From an uncultured Tropicimonas sp. (lineage in GTDB: Bacteria > Pseudomonadota > Alphaproteobacteria > Rhodobacterales > Rhodobacteraceae), in NCBI GenBank assembly GCA_947495685.1, contig CANLZY010000002.1:124001-188000 (forward strand): 64,000 bases of DNA, given 5' to 3'. Below are positions 45,061 through 54,810 of this stretch, piece after piece. The position numbers and the translations under genes are program-made. Within the stretch, counting starts at the first letter, position 1; the number at the start of each line of letters is the position of its first letter. The notes below the pieces were generated by a model. The model was given only the letters and a program-made list of their open reading frames with translations, was not told where the DNA came from and ran no database searches.

Positions 45061-46431
45061 ATGCAACTGGAATGTTTCAAGAGCTACGATGTGCGCGGCC
45101 GGATCGGAGTTGATCTGGACGAGGCCATGTGCCGATCCATCGGGCGCGCCTTTGCGGCTGTCATGAAGCCGCAAACAGTTGTTGTCGGGCGCGATGTGCG
45201 TGCCACGTCGCAGGCATTTCAGGCGGCGTTGGCCGAGGGTCTGCTGGAAAGCGGGGTCGATGTGCTCGACATCGGCCTTTGCGGCACCGAAGAGGTGTAT
45301 TTTGCCACCGATCACTTTGGCGCCGGTGGCGGGCTGATGGTCACGGCCTCGCACAATCCCATCACCTACAATGGCATCAAGCTGGTCGAACGGGGCGGAC
45401 GCCCGATCCCGTCGGACGGTGGGTTCCACGAGATCCACGATCTGGTGGCGGCAGGGATTGCCGCGCCTGAGGGGCCGCGTGGAAGCCTTCGGCAGGTCGA
45501 CCCGCGCCCGGCCTACGTCGACAAGGCGCTGTCCTTCATTGATCCGCCATCGTTGGCGGGGTTGAAAATTCTGGTCAACGCCGGAAACGGCTGTGCCGGT
45601 CCGACTTTCGATGCAATCGCAACCGCGCTGGCAGAACGCGGCGCGGCGCTGGAGTTCGAACGGATGCACCACACGCCCGATGGCGACTTTCCCAACGGGA
45701 TCCCGAACCCGCTGCTGGCAGGGAACCGCCCCGCCACCGCCGACACGGTGAAAGCCAACGGGGCCGATTTTGGCGTCGCATGGGACGGCGATTTTGACCG
45801 CTGCTTCCTGTTCGACGAAACCGGCGCCTTCATCGATGGCGAGTATCTGGTCGGGCTGCTGGCCGAAGCCTTTCTCGACAAGGTTCCGGGCTCCAAGATT
45901 GTCCACGACACGCGGGTGATGTGGAACACGCAGGATCTGGTGACACGTGCCGGGGGGGAGACCGTCGCGTCGCTGACCGGGCATGCGCATGTAAAGGCGA
46001 CCATGCGCCGGGTCGATGCCGTCTATGGCGGAGAGATGTCCGCCCACCACTATTTCCGCGATTTCATGTATTGCGACAGCGGCATGGTGCCGTGGTTGTT
46101 GATCGCCGAGTTCCTTTGCCGAACGGACAAGCCACTGTCGGAACTGATCGACGACATGCGCGCCAACTACCCGTCGTCCGGGGAAATCAACTTCACGGTG
46201 TCTGATTCCGCCGCTGCCATCGCGGCGATCGAGGCGGCGCTGGTGACCGATGATTGCGAGGTCGACCGGATGGATGGGGTCGGATTGAATTTCCCCGACC
46301 GGCGCCTGAACCTGCGGCGCTCGAGCACCGAACCGGTGCTGCGCCTGAACGTCGAGACTCGCGGTGATCAGGCGTTGCTGGCGGCGACCACGGCCCAGGT
46401 GATCGACCTGATTCGACCTTTCGAGATCTGA
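45061..46431 (+). CDS. phosphomannomutase/phosphoglucomutase
   Basis: 456 residues of the alpha-D-phosphohexomutase family with all four domains: the phosphoserine loop TASHNP (S97), the metal loop DGDFDRCF, the sugar-binding loop GGEMSAHHYF and the phosphate-binding loop RRSSTEPVLRLNVE. It interconverts hexose 1- and 6-phosphates for glycan synthesis. GAGGAAGG precedes the ATG at 45061. It is divergent from nnrU; the mannose guanylyltransferase usual beside manB is not present. Confidence 0.93.
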   Translation: MQLECFKSYDVRGRIGVDLDEAMCRSIGRAFAAVMKPQTVVVGRDVRATSQAFQAALAEGLLESGVDVLDIGLCGTEEVYFATDHFGAGGGLMVTASHNPITYNGIKLVERGGRPIPSDGGFHEIHDLVAAGIAAPEGPRGSLRQVDPRPAYVDKALSFIDPPSLAGLKILVNAGNGCAGPTFDAIATALAERGAALEFERMHHTPDGDFPNGIPNPLLAGNRPATADTVKANGADFGVAWDGDFDRCFLFDETGAFIDGEYLVGLLAEAFLDKVPGSKIVHDTRVMWNTQDLVTRAGGETVASLTGHAHVKATMRRVDAVYGGEMSAHHYFRDFMYCDSGMVPWLLIAEFLCRTDKPLSELIDDMRANYPSSGEINFTVSDSAAAIAAIEAALVTDDCEVDRMDGVGLNFPDRRLNLRRSSTEPVLRLNVETRGDQALLAATTAQVIDLIRPFEI

Positions 46432-46565
46432 TCGGCCGCAGGCTTCCCTTGTTCCACTCACACCGGGCGAACTGGTTGTTTCACTGTGGGATGTGCCGCC
46501 CCGAATTGCTCCACTGAGGTTCGGGCAGGGAGGCACGGGTGACAAAGCGGAGAGAGGCACAACGG

Positions 46566-46590
46566 AAAAGGGCGCGCCCGTGGCACGCCC
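46566..46590 (-). terminator. terminator of rplY
   Basis: On the minus strand GGGCGTG pairs with CGCGCCC (one T-G) around a 7-nt loop, followed by TTTT. It lies 37 bp beyond the rplY stop. Confidence 0.7.
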
Positions 46591-46626
46591 TCTCTTGATC
46601 ATCGAAGTCGGTTCGACCCGAAGCGA

Positions 46627-47256
46627 TTACTCGGCTTCGGCTTCGCTCTCGCCGTCGTCTTCTTCGCTATCGTCCGACGACTTCAGGCTCGACGGGGCGG
46701 AGATCGACGCAATGTTGAAGTCGCGGTCAATCGTCGCCTTGGTGCCCTCGGGCAGGGTGACCTGCGAGATGGTCACGTGGTCGCCAATGTCGAGGCCATC
46801 CAGCGAAATCACGATCTTCTCGGGGATGTCGCCCGCAGTCACGATGAGTTCGATTTCCGGACGCACGACCGTCAGCACGCCGCCCTTTCTCAGGCCAGGG
46901 GATGTATTCTCGTCGGTGAACTCGACGGGAATGAACAGGTTGACCTTCGAGGTCCGGCGCAGACGCATGAAGTCGACGTGGGTCGGAAGGTCCTTGACGA
47001 CATCCCGCTGCACGCCGCGGCAGATCACGCGAACGTCGTCGTGGCCTTCGACCTTCATGTTGAAGAGGGTCGACAGGAAGCGACCGGCTTTCAGGCGCTT
47101 CATCAGGACGTTGAAGGGGATCTTGATTGCAACGGGGTCTTCCCCGCCGCCATAGACGATGCCGGGTACCAGCCCGTCTCTCCGAGTTTGACGAGCGGCC
47201 CCCTTGCCTGTCCCCGTACGTACCTCGGCGTTAAGATCCGGAATCTCTCCAGCCAT
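46627..47256 (-). CDS. rplY: 50S ribosomal protein L25 (Ctc type)
   Basis: 209 residues from the ATG at 47256, with AGGAG 7 nt before it. The L25 N-domain ([20 protein letters not shown], then [10 protein letters not shown]) binds 5S rRNA. The TL5-like C-domain ([33 protein letters not shown]) follows. An acidic tail closes the protein. This long Ctc form is usual in alphaproteobacteria. The 53-codon upstream extension is not family-like. Confidence 0.96.
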   Translation of the reverse strand: MAGEIPDLNAEVRTGTGKGAARQTRRDGLVPGIVYGGGEDPVAIKIPFNVLMKRLKAGRFLSTLFNMKVEGHDDVRVICRGVQRDVVKDLPTHVDFMRLRRTSKVNLFIPVEFTDENTSPGLRKGGVLTVVRPEIELIVTAGDIPEKIVISLDGLDIGDHVTISQVTLPEGTKATIDRDFNIASISAPSSLKSSDDSEEDDGESEAEAE

Positions 47257-47833
47257 GGGTATTCTCCTAATTGGTGGGCATCCTCCAAGGGTGTATGCCC
47301 GGTGGGTGTGGAAGCAGGCCGTATAGGCGGCTTCCACGTTGTTGAAAAGTGCAATCTGCGTCCCGATGGCCCGTTTTAAAGGAGTTCGGGGCAAAATCGG
47401 ACCCTTGACCGGCATGCAATGGCCGACCGTCCGGGTGCCGACCGCAGGACCAACACATTCACTGCGCAGCCGGACCCGGCCAAGAGCGATTCGCCGCTGA
47501 CAGTGAACATGACGCCGGGACCCGCTCCAAGGGGAGCTGGCACTGAGTTCCCCCTAGATCATCCAGGTCAGGAACGTCGCGGATTCGTCCAGAACGCCGA
47601 ATCTGCCTATTGGAATCCGCGCCGGTCGTGGTTCCCGAAAATTCAACAATGTCAGATACCTGAATGAGTGACGAAAGGTGCCCCGCACGCCGCGGTCCCA
47701 ACGCCGACACCGTCCGCTGCGCTCGATCGGGAGAGTCCGCTACCATGATTGACCGAGGTCAACGACAGGCGGTTTACCAATGGTTAACCATCGTCGAATG
47801 AGCAACGGATGCACGCGCAAGGGGGGCCGTGAC
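47257..47833. other. 577-bp stretch without a supported gene
   Basis: It separates rplY (minus) from the phasin-like gene (plus). The side near 47257 should hold the rplY promoter. The one clear element is the FNR-type palindrome at 47749-47762. No tRNA fold or family-like frame was found. Confidence 0.55.
47749..47762. promoter_or_regulatory. FNR/FnrL-type palindrome
   Basis: TTGACCGAGGTCAA is a perfect dyad and fits the relaxed FnrL consensus TTGAY-N4-RTCAA. It is 72 bp before the favoured start of the phasin-like gene. It suggests control by oxygen or nitric oxide. Confidence 0.45.
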
Positions 47834-48181
47834 ATGTCCAGGGACAATTGGGGTACGGATCGAGTTCTGGATCAGACGCTGGAGTCTGTCACGGATTGGC
47901 AAAAGCTTGTGACGATGTCTGCCGGTTGGGCCGGGCCGGGGTGGGCGCAATCGGTTGCGGCGTTCAATGCCGAGGTCGTTCGGTTCCTGTCGGATCGGCT
48001 TGACGAGGATCTGAAGACGCAAGCCGAGATCCTGCAATGCCGAGACCCGGTGTCGTTGCGCGAGATACAGGGACGATTCCTGAAGACAGCTTTCGAGCAA
48101 TACTGTGCAGAGATCGGGAAGCTGGTTCAAATGAACCAGGCTGCGGTCAGCCAGGTCTGCGCTCGGGAGAGCGGCGGCTAG
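47834..48181 (+). CDS. phasin-family-like protein
   Basis: 115 residues, helical. The central tract FNAEVVRFLSDRLDEDLKTQ followed by AEILQCRDPVSLREIQGRFL and KTAFEQYCAEIGKL matches the phasin_2 pattern (a helix, a conserved Q-x-x-x-C turn, and a second helix). It differs strongly from PhaP at 5438. The start is uncertain: 47834 follows a G-rich Shine-Dalgarno, with in-frame ATGs at 47798 and 47780. Its own terminator follows. It may coat PHA granules under other conditions. Confidence 0.65.
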   Translation: MSRDNWGTDRVLDQTLESVTDWQKLVTMSAGWAGPGWAQSVAAFNAEVVRFLSDRLDEDLKTQAEILQCRDPVSLREIQGRFLKTAFEQYCAEIGKLVQMNQAAVSQVCARESGG

Positions 48182-48261
48182 CGCCTGCCGGTTGGCCGGA
48201 GTTTCGGGGAGGACCCGCGAGGGGCGGAAACCGGTTACCACGATCAAAGGAATAGGTCTCT

Positions 48262-48302
48262 GGCCGCCGTCTCCCCGGATCGGGTGAGGCGGCGGTTCTT
48301 TT
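48262..48302 (+). terminator. terminator after the phasin-like gene
   Basis: GCCGCC and GGCGGC arms, with an inner CCC/GGG pairing, followed by TTCTTTTT. It lies 81 bp past the stop. Confidence 0.7.
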
Positions 48303-48832
48303 TCCGGGCTGGCTGCGTTGGGCCGCTTGGGGCCGCCCTGACCGGAGGTGTGTCATCAGCCCGGGCGGGGCGGGGGGCCATCTCCAACCGAGTCATCCCT
48401 CTGGCACACGACGGGTATGAGGCCAGATCATGGCCCGCCGGAAAGCCGGCAGATCACGAACGCAGACACGGGGCTCGAAGGCGTGGCACATTGACGCCAA
48501 AGATACCGCTACCGCGCCGTATTTTCCCCGTTTGAACGGGCTTTGCAGGCCCGAAACCTCGTTTCACGACAGCATTTCCGGAAATCACGGTTCTGCACCT
48601 GTCGATGATTTCAGCCAGCAGTGACCGAGTTGTTCGTGCGATTTTTGCAGTAGAATATAGAATAAAAACAGTGAATTGCGTTGATTTTGCTTCATTCTGA
48701 CCCAAGGGCGAAAAGTCGTGCCCCGGTGCCCGCAGGTCGTCAAAATGGAACGAAGGACGAGCCGCAACGATTACGGTTGGGGGAGTGGCATTGCCCCGAG
48801 CCATGCTGACGGGCGTCACCAGATAGCGGCAT

Positions 48833-48859
48833 TTGACAGGTGACATCAGCGCCTATCTG
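48833..48859 (+). promoter_or_regulatory. candidate gap promoter
   Basis: TTGACA (48833-48838) and TATCTG (48854-48859) are 15 bp apart, slightly shorter than optimal. The gap start lies about 118 bp further on. Confidence 0.4.
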
Positions 48860-48976
48860 AGTATGACAAGCGCCGAGGGCGGTAGCCCCGCTAAGGACCT
48901 TTACCCCCATTTCGGCGCTGCGAGCCCGGCTCGTGCAAGTGCCGCGATGATCCTGCTCTGAAATGAGGACATGACC

Positions 48977-49978
48977 ATGACAGTTAAAGTTGCCATCAAC
49001 GGATTCGGCCGTATCGGACGCAACGTGCTCCGCGCCATCGTTGAGAATGGCCGTGACGATATCGAAGTCGTTGCGATCAACGATTTGGGCCCGGTCGAGA
49101 CCAACGCCCACCTCATCCGCTTCGACTCCGTGCATGGCCGTTTCCCCGGCACAGTCACCACGACCGAAGACACGATCGATGTTGGCCGCGGCCCGATCAA
49201 GGTTACCGCGCTGCGCGACCCCAAGGAACTGCCCTGGGGCGACGTCGATATCGCGTTGGAATGCACCGGCATCTTCACCGCGCGTGAAAAGGCCGCGATG
49301 CACCTGGAGAACGGTTCCAAGCGCGTTCTGATCTCGGCCCCCGGGGCCGGTGCCGACAAGACCATCGTCTATGGCGTGAACGACGACGTGCTGACCGCCG
49401 CTGACACCGTGGTCTCGAACGCTTCGTGCACCACCAACTGCCTGTCGCCGGTCGCCAAGGTGATCAACGATACCGTTGGCATCAAGCGCGGGTTCATGAC
49501 CACGATCCACTCGTACACCGGCGACCAGCCGACGCTGGACACGCTGCACAGCGACATGTACCGCGCCCGTGCCGCAGCCGTGTCGATGATCCCGACCTCG
49601 ACCGGTGCCGCCAAGGCCGTTGGTCTCGTGCTGCCCGAACTGAACGGCAAGCTGGACGGCGTCGCCATCCGCGTGCCGACGCCGAACGTCTCGGTTGTCG
49701 ATCTCGTTATGGAAGTGAACCGTGACACGACCGTAGAAGAGATCAACGACGCGATCCGCGCCGCTGCGAACGGCCCGATGGCCGGCGTCCTGGGCTTCAC
49801 CGACCTGCCCAACGTCTCCATCGACTTCAACCACGACAGCCATTCGTCGATCTTCCATACCGATCAGACCAAAGTCATGGACGGCAACATGGTCCGCATC
49901 CTGACCTGGTATGACAACGAGTGGGGTTTCTCCTGCCGCATGGCCGACACCGCCGTGAAGATGGGCTCGTTCCTCTGA
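48977..49978 (+). CDS. gap: glyceraldehyde-3-phosphate dehydrogenase, type I
   Basis: 333 residues from the ATG at 48977 ([20 protein letters not shown]). An ATG two codons earlier is too close to the GAGGA at 48965. The catalytic Cys is C151 in [10 protein letters not shown], and the NAD-binding Asp is in [19 protein letters not shown] closes the protein. It performs the oxidative phosphorylation step of glycolysis or its reverse. Preceded by a candidate promoter and followed by a strong terminator, so it is a single-gene unit. Confidence 0.98.
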   Translation: MTVKVAINGFGRIGRNVLRAIVENGRDDIEVVAINDLGPVETNAHLIRFDSVHGRFPGTVTTTEDTIDVGRGPIKVTALRDPKELPWGDVDIALECTGIFTAREKAAMHLENGSKRVLISAPGAGADKTIVYGVNDDVLTAADTVVSNASCTTNCLSPVAKVINDTVGIKRGFMTTIHSYTGDQPTLDTLHSDMYRARAAAVSMIPTSTGAAKAVGLVLPELNGKLDGVAIRVPTPNVSVVDLVMEVNRDTTVEEINDAIRAAANGPMAGVLGFTDLPNVSIDFNHDSHSSIFHTDQTKVMDGNMVRILTWYDNEWGFSCRMADTAVKMGSFL

Positions 49979-50019
49979 ACTCGGTGGTGGCAGGCAACAG
50001 CCTGACCTGACAGACCTTC

Positions 50020-50053
50020 AAGGCCCCCGGCTCATCCGATCCGGGGGCCTTTT
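50020..50053 (+). terminator. rho-independent terminator of gap
   Basis: AAGGCCCCCGG and CCGGGGGCCTT around a 10-nt loop, ending in TTTT. A textbook intrinsic terminator 41 bp after the gap stop. Confidence 0.9.
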
Positions 50054-50259
50054 CCGTTTTCGGGCAGTTATGACAGCCTCATGTTCCCGGCAATCTGGGC
50101 CCTTCTGTCCCGAGATATCCCCGCCGCAGGAGCGGCACCGGAATTCGGGCGAGGGCGCAGTCGGGCATTGCCAGCCCCCACCGAACCGCTCGACAGCATC
50201 GCCGGAACCTGTCACACCCCCGCCCCAACCGGCCCGGGTGGCAAGCAGGGGAGAAAGCA

Positions 50260-50955
50260 ATGTTTGACCGTTCCATCAAGATCGCGCCGTCGATCCTTTC
50301 GGCGGATTTCGCCAACTTCGGCCAGGAAATCCGCGCGATCGAAGCACAGGGCGCAGACTGGGTGCATGTCGACGTGATGGATGGCCATTTCGTGCCGAAC
50401 CTCACTTTCGGCCCGCCGCTTTGCAAGGCGATCCGTCCGCACATCAGCACCGTCATGGACGTGCACCTGATGATCGCGCCGGTCGATCCCTACATCGATG
50501 CCTTTGCCGAGGCCGGGGCCGACATCATCACTGCGCATCTGGAAGCTGGTCCGCACATCCATCGTACGCTCCAGGCGATTCGTGGTGCTGGATGCAAGGC
50601 GGGGCTGGCGCTGAACCCCGGCACCGGTATCGAGGATCTCGACTACCTTCTCGACATGGCGGACCTGATCTGCGTGATGACTGTGAACCCGGGCTTTGGG
50701 GGGCAGAAATTCATCCACTCGCAGATCGAAAAGGTCCAGCGCTTGCGGGCCATGATCGGCGACCGCCCTGTCCATATCGAAATCGACGGCGGGATCACCC
50801 CGCAGACAGCGCCGCTGATGGCCGCCGCCGGCGCCGACGTGCTGGTCGCGGGCTCTGCCGTGTTCACCGGCGGGGCCGTCGATACCCCTGGACCCTATGG
50901 CGACAATATCCGTGCCATCCGCGCCGCTGCAGAACAGGCCCGCCAGGCCGGCTGA
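50260..50955 (+). CDS. rpe: ribulose-phosphate 3-epimerase
   Basis: 231 residues of a TIM-barrel epimerase: IAPSILSADFANFGQEI, DWVHVDVMDGHFVPNLTFG, VMTVNPGFGGQKFI and EIDGGITPQTAPLMAAAGAD contain the metal His/Asp residues. It exchanges ribulose-5-P and xylulose-5-P in the pentose phosphate pathway. It leads a plus-strand run of five genes, with a 118-bp gap to the next. Confidence 0.97.
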   Translation: MFDRSIKIAPSILSADFANFGQEIRAIEAQGADWVHVDVMDGHFVPNLTFGPPLCKAIRPHISTVMDVHLMIAPVDPYIDAFAEAGADIITAHLEAGPHIHRTLQAIRGAGCKAGLALNPGTGIEDLDYLLDMADLICVMTVNPGFGGQKFIHSQIEKVQRLRAMIGDRPVHIEIDGGITPQTAPLMAAAGADVLVAGSAVFTGGAVDTPGPYGDNIRAIRAAAEQARQAG

Positions 50956-51073
50956 CGCCGGATCCATTCCTTCGCGTTCAGGCTGGCGGTGCGGTTTGAT
51001 GGCACCGGCATTGCCATGCAGAAAATTGAATGCGAGAGTGCCCGGGAGCGGATACGCGACGGGAGGAAATCAC

Positions 51074-51994
51074 ATGGAATTGACACGCAGGGCCTTGATG
51101 CAGGGGGCAATGGCGGGGGCCACGCTTGGCGGGCTGGCGCCACGTTGGGCGCATGCGCTGGTGGATATGGGCGGTTTCACCGTCGAGACATTGAGCGACG
51201 GCCATCTGGTCCTGCCGGCCGATTTCATCTTTGGTCCGATGCCGAAGGATCTGCTTGGACCGGTCCTGCAGGCCAACGGCATCACCGCCGGTGCGCCCCT
51301 GACGCCCGAGTGCAACCTGACGCTGCTGCGACACGACGAGTCTATCGTATTGTTCGACGCCGGCTCGGGTCCCGCCTTTCAGGAGACCGCGGGCAAGATC
51401 GCGGATGCGCTCGGCTCGATCGACCTTGCGCCCGAGGACATCACCCACGTCGTGTTTACCCATGGCCATCCGGACCACCTGTGGGGTGTGCTGGACGACT
51501 TCGACGATCCGTTCTTTTCGGAAGCGCAGCATTTCATGGGGCAGACCGAGTTCGAATACTGGATGAACCCGGAAACGGTAAACACAATCGAGGCAGAGCG
51601 TACGACCATGGCGGTTGGCGCCCAGCGGCGGCTTGCAGCCATGGAGGATGCCATGACCCTGTTTGGCGATGGCGACGAGATCCTGCCCGGGGTCGCCGCC
51701 CGCATGACCCCCGGTCACACGCCGGGGCACATGAGCTTCGAGATCCGGTCGGGCAGCAACAGCCTGCTGGTGATCGGCGATGCCATCGGCAATCACCATG
51801 TCGCGTTTGCCGAACCGACGTGGCATTCCGGGTCCGATCAGGACAAGGAGACTGCCGCAGCGACCCGAACGCGATTGTTCGACCAGATCACCGCCGACCA
51901 GATGCGGATCATCGGTTTCCATCTGCCCGGTGGCGGGATGGGGCACGCAGAGCGTCGCGGTGCCGGATATCGATTTATCCCGGACGGGGCGTAA
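51074..51994 (+). CDS. MBL-fold metallo-hydrolase with Tat-like signal
   Basis: 306 residues from the ATG at 51074 (GGGAGGA upstream). The leader MELTRRALMQGAMAGATLGG carries twin arginines and a weakly hydrophobic stretch, as in Tat substrates. The zinc motif is THGHPDH (H130, H132, D134, H135), with further ligands in TPGHTPGH and GDAIGNH. The overall order resembles lactonase/quorum-quenching MBL proteins. Substrate unknown. Confidence 0.85.
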   Translation: MELTRRALMQGAMAGATLGGLAPRWAHALVDMGGFTVETLSDGHLVLPADFIFGPMPKDLLGPVLQANGITAGAPLTPECNLTLLRHDESIVLFDAGSGPAFQETAGKIADALGSIDLAPEDITHVVFTHGHPDHLWGVLDDFDDPFFSEAQHFMGQTEFEYWMNPETVNTIEAERTTMAVGAQRRLAAMEDAMTLFGDGDEILPGVAARMTPGHTPGHMSFEIRSGSNSLLVIGDAIGNHHVAFAEPTWHSGSDQDKETAAATRTRLFDQITADQMRIIGFHLPGGGMGHAERRGAGYRFIPDGA

Positions 51995-52019
51995 CCCCTT
52001 TCACACAAAGGAGCAGGAT

Positions 52020-52568
52020 ATGGCCACTACACCGGCGGTCTGCGATTTCGGCTGGAAGGCCAAGGACTTCACGCTTCCCTCGACAGATGGCCGGACCCTG
52101 TCGCTTGCCGACATCGCCGGGCCCAAGGGCACGCTGGTCATGTTCATCTGCAACCATTGCCCCTACGTTCTGGCGATCATCGACAGGATCGTGCGGGACG
52201 GGCGGGACCTGCAGGCCCTTGGCATCGGCGTCGTGGCGATATGTTCCAACGATGCAGTCGCCTATCCACGCGACAGTTTCGACAACATGAAGCGGATGAC
52301 GGTCGAATGGGGGCTGCCGTTTCCGTATCTTCACGACGCGGATCAGAGCGTTGCGCGGGCCTATGACGCCGCCTGCACGCCGGATTTCTTCGGCTTCAAC
52401 GCGGCGTTCGGGTTGCAGTATCGCGGGCGTCTTGACGCATCCCGCAAGGGAGCCGGGCCGGGTGACTTGCGGCGGGACCTGTTCGAGGCCATGAAACAGG
52501 TGGCCGAAACCGGGCTTGGTCCCGTGGAGCAGGTTCCCTCGATGGGCTGCTCGATCAAATGGAAGTAG
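52020..52568 (+). CDS. thioredoxin-fold redoxin (AhpC/TSA-like)
   Basis: 182 residues. FGWKAKDFTLPSTDGRTLSL opens a peroxiredoxin/ResA-type fold, and FICNHCPYV carries a C-N-H-C pair (C44, C47) in the thioredoxin position. The Cys pair suggests a thiol reductase rather than a one-Cys peroxidase. No signal peptide. It lies 25 bp after the MBL gene and 4 bp before gph. Confidence 0.85.
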   Translation: MATTPAVCDFGWKAKDFTLPSTDGRTLSLADIAGPKGTLVMFICNHCPYVLAIIDRIVRDGRDLQALGIGVVAICSNDAVAYPRDSFDNMKRMTVEWGLPFPYLHDADQSVARAYDAACTPDFFGFNAAFGLQYRGRLDASRKGAGPGDLRRDLFEAMKQVAETGLGPVEQVPSMGCSIKWK

Positions 52569-52572
52569 CGTC

Positions 52573-53241
52573 ATGAACATCGTCTTTGACCTCGACGGCA
52601 CGCTGATCGACAGCGCGCCGGACATTCAAGCTGTCGCAGAACAGATCCTTGGCAAGTTGGGCAAGGTGCCTCTGACGTTGGAGGAAACGCGCAGCTTCAT
52701 TGGCGAGGGCGCGCCGGTTCTGGTGAGCAAGATGATGGCGGCGCGCGGTATCCCCGAAACACCGGAAAGCCACGCTCAGATCTATGGTGATTTCGTCGCT
52801 CAGTATGAGTTCGCCGTCGAACGGGCGGTGTTCTATCCCGGGGTTGTCGATGCCCTGGCGGTATTGATGGCTGCGGGGCACAAGCTGGGCCTGTGCACAA
52901 ACAAGCCGGAACTACCGGCGCGCGCCGTCATGAAACACATGGGGATGGAGCCGATCTTTTCCGCCTTTGTGGCTGGCGGTATGATGGATAGCCGCAAGCC
53001 GGCGCCGGACATGCTTCACAAGACCATCGCCGATCTTGGGGGCGGGCCGACGCTCTATGTGGGCGACAGCGAAATCGATGCCGAGACAGCTCGACGCGCA
53101 GGGGTTCCATTTGCGCTGTATACGGAAGGCTATCGGAAATCTCCGGTGGAACAGTTGCCGCACGACTGGACCTTTGATCATTTCGATACCCTTCCCGGAA
53201 TCGCGGCCGAGGCGCTCGCGGCACAGATCCTTGCCCAATGA
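52573..53241 (+). CDS. gph: phosphoglycolate phosphatase (HAD family)
   Basis: 222 residues. HAD motif I is VFDLDGTLIDS, motif II CTNKP, motif III with the Lys in DSRKPAPDM and motif IV YVGDSEIDAETA. The length and GEGAPVLVSKMMA cap segment match Gph, which dephosphorylates 2-phosphoglycolate. It overlaps the next HAD gene by ATGA. With rpe nearby the block echoes Calvin-cycle clusters, but no Rubisco gene is visible. Confidence 0.9.
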   Translation: MNIVFDLDGTLIDSAPDIQAVAEQILGKLGKVPLTLEETRSFIGEGAPVLVSKMMAARGIPETPESHAQIYGDFVAQYEFAVERAVFYPGVVDALAVLMAAGHKLGLCTNKPELPARAVMKHMGMEPIFSAFVAGGMMDSRKPAPDMLHKTIADLGGGPTLYVGDSEIDAETARRAGVPFALYTEGYRKSPVEQLPHDWTFDHFDTLPGIAAEALAAQILAQ

Positions 53242-53951
53242 AGGCACTGATCTTTGACGTCGACGGCACGCTAGCTGAGACCGAGGACGCCCATCGGAGG
53301 TCTTTCAATCAGGCATTCAAGGACCTGGGCCTGCCGTGGCGCTGGGACGAGACAACAAATGTGCGGCTGCTGGCAGTGTCCGGAGGCACCGAGCGGCTGG
53401 CTTTTTTCCAGTCCGGGCTTCCAGAGGCAGAGCGGCTGGACCACGATACGCTGGTGCAAATCCATCAGGTCAAGCGGCGGGCCTATGCCGCGCTGCTGGC
53501 AAAGGGTCGCCTGACCTTTCGGCCCGGTGTCGAGGACTTGATCCAGACCGCGCGCAGCTTGGGGCTTCAACTGGCAGTGGCAACAGCGGCCAGCCGCGCA
53601 AGCCTTGAAGTGCTGTTTGACGGGTGTTTCGGCCATCCGGTTGAAGACATGTTCGACACCGTGGTTACCGGCGATGACGTCGTGCACAAGAAACCCGACC
53701 CGGAGAGTTACCTGCTGGCGCTGGAGCGGTTGGGGTGTGCGCCGGCCGATGCGCTTGTCTTCGAGGACAGTCCGGTCGGGTTCGCCTCGGCCCGCGCGGC
53801 AGGGCTGGATGTCGTGGTGACACCCTCCCGCCATGGCCCGCAAGATGGTGATTTTACGGGGGCGGTGGCGGTGTTGGCGTCACTGGAACGCGAGAATTGG
53901 CCGCAGTTCGGCTTCCCACCCGAAGGATGTTTGCCGACCGATCAGAAATAG
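53238..53951 (+). CDS. CbbY-like HAD phosphatase
   Basis: 237 residues: motif I IFDVDGTLAETEDAHRRSFN has the AETE-HR signature of the CbbY/GPH subfamily, followed by WDETTNVRLLAVSGG, motif II VATAAS, the KKPDPESYLLALERLG motif with Lys, and motif IV VFEDSPVGFASARAAG. CbbY of Rhodobacter dephosphorylates xylulose-1,5-bisphosphate, a Rubisco inhibitor. Its last 10 bp overlap the tail of the convergent META-domain gene. Confidence 0.88.
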   Translation: MKALIFDVDGTLAETEDAHRRSFNQAFKDLGLPWRWDETTNVRLLAVSGGTERLAFFQSGLPEAERLDHDTLVQIHQVKRRAYAALLAKGRLTFRPGVEDLIQTARSLGLQLAVATAASRASLEVLFDGCFGHPVEDMFDTVVTGDDVVHKKPDPESYLLALERLGCAPADALVFEDSPVGFASARAAGLDVVVTPSRHGPQDGDFTGAVAVLASLERENWPQFGFPPEGCLPTDQK

Positions 53952-54694
53952 ACCGCCACAAAGGTGGCCAACGTGCCGCCGGCCGGGTCGACAAGCTCCA
54001 TCGTCTCGCCGCTGATACCGAAGCTGGCCGCCGAGGCGAGGGTTTCGGCCAACGATTGTTCGAACCTGTCCAGCGGCGGCACGCACGCCATCTGCGTCAT
54101 CGCCCCGGGTTTGAAAGACACCTTTGCGCCATCTACCGCGTGTGCTCCACGGATCGTGTTGCAGCCCACGGTGGCGTTGTAGGTGCCATCGGAGCGCAGG
54201 ATGACATGCGGCTCGCGCTTGTTGTTGGCGACCGGCACGGTCTCGCCCTGGAGGGTGACGAGTTTCCAGTAGGTGTTGACGAAATCGGAATCGGGCTTTG
54301 CTGCGGCGGGGTCTGAAACCATCTTCATCACCATGTCCACGTTGTTCGACGCGCCGCGGGTCAGCACCGGATAGACCGTGTCGGTGGTCATCAAGAGTTT
54401 GCCCTGATCGCGGACGGTGGCACGCACGGAATAGCTGTTCGCCGCATCGATCTTGTCTTCAGCGACGTCAAACGCAAACCCGAAAGGCGGGTTGCCGGGA
54501 GGGGAGATCGTGAACGTGCCCAGCGTCTTGGCCGGGGCATCGGCAAGCGAGGTATCCTGCAGCACGATCTCGACCGTTGCGGTCGGCGGAAGCGCGATCC
54601 GCTGAAGGTAGGTTGCGCTGCCGGTCACCATTTCGGCGCAGGCGACGACCGGTGCCATCATCAGGGCGGCGGCAGCAATAGGAACTCTGTGCAT
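53942..54694 (-). CDS. YbaY/META-domain lipoprotein
   Basis: 250 residues. A lipoprotein signal ends VVAC with C19 as the likely lipidated Cys; GGGAGAAG precedes the ATG at 54694. Residues 20-120 resemble the YbaY/YscW-like domain (TGSATYLQRIALPPTATVEI), and residues 150-250 the META/HslJ domain (YWKLVTLQGETVPV, GTYNATVGCNTIRGA, TQMACVPPLDRFEQSL). Such envelope proteins are induced by stress; precise roles are unknown. Confidence 0.85.
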   Translation of the reverse strand: MHRVPIAAAALMMAPVVACAEMVTGSATYLQRIALPPTATVEIVLQDTSLADAPAKTLGTFTISPPGNPPFGFAFDVAEDKIDAANSYSVRATVRDQGKLLMTTDTVYPVLTRGASNNVDMVMKMVSDPAAAKPDSDFVNTYWKLVTLQGETVPVANNKREPHVILRSDGTYNATVGCNTIRGAHAVDGAKVSFKPGAMTQMACVPPLDRFEQSLAETLASAASFGISGETMELVDPAGGTLATFVAVYF

Positions 54695-54810
54695 GTGTCT
54701 TCTCCCGAGCGGGCGGTTTCCGGAATAGCGCACGGCCAAGCCGCGCGGTTGCAGCAGGCGAGTCGCGCCGTCGTCCGGTTGCGATATTGGAGTGCAGTGT
54801 GGTGTTCGGA

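Larger units (their letters stand above)
48182..48976. other. 795-bp stretch without a supported gene
   Basis: It starts with the terminator at 48262, ends with the gap promoter region near 48833, and has an AT-rich patch at about 48630-48700 unlike its surroundings. A 130-codon minus frame at 48454-48846 has no family features and Arg/Ser-rich composition. A small RNA could fit the AT-rich patch but no boundaries can be drawn. Confidence 0.5.

Noticed and set aside
48454-48846. A 130-codon minus-strand frame
   Set aside because: No recognisable domain, Arg/Ser/Thr-rich, overlaps the gap promoter and has no convincing ribosome-binding site.
50260-53951. A Calvin-cycle (cbb) cluster suggested by rpe, gph and a CbbY-like gene
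   Set aside because: No Rubisco, phosphoribulokinase or CbbR gene is present; the genes also serve the pentose phosphate pathway and general phosphatase housekeeping.
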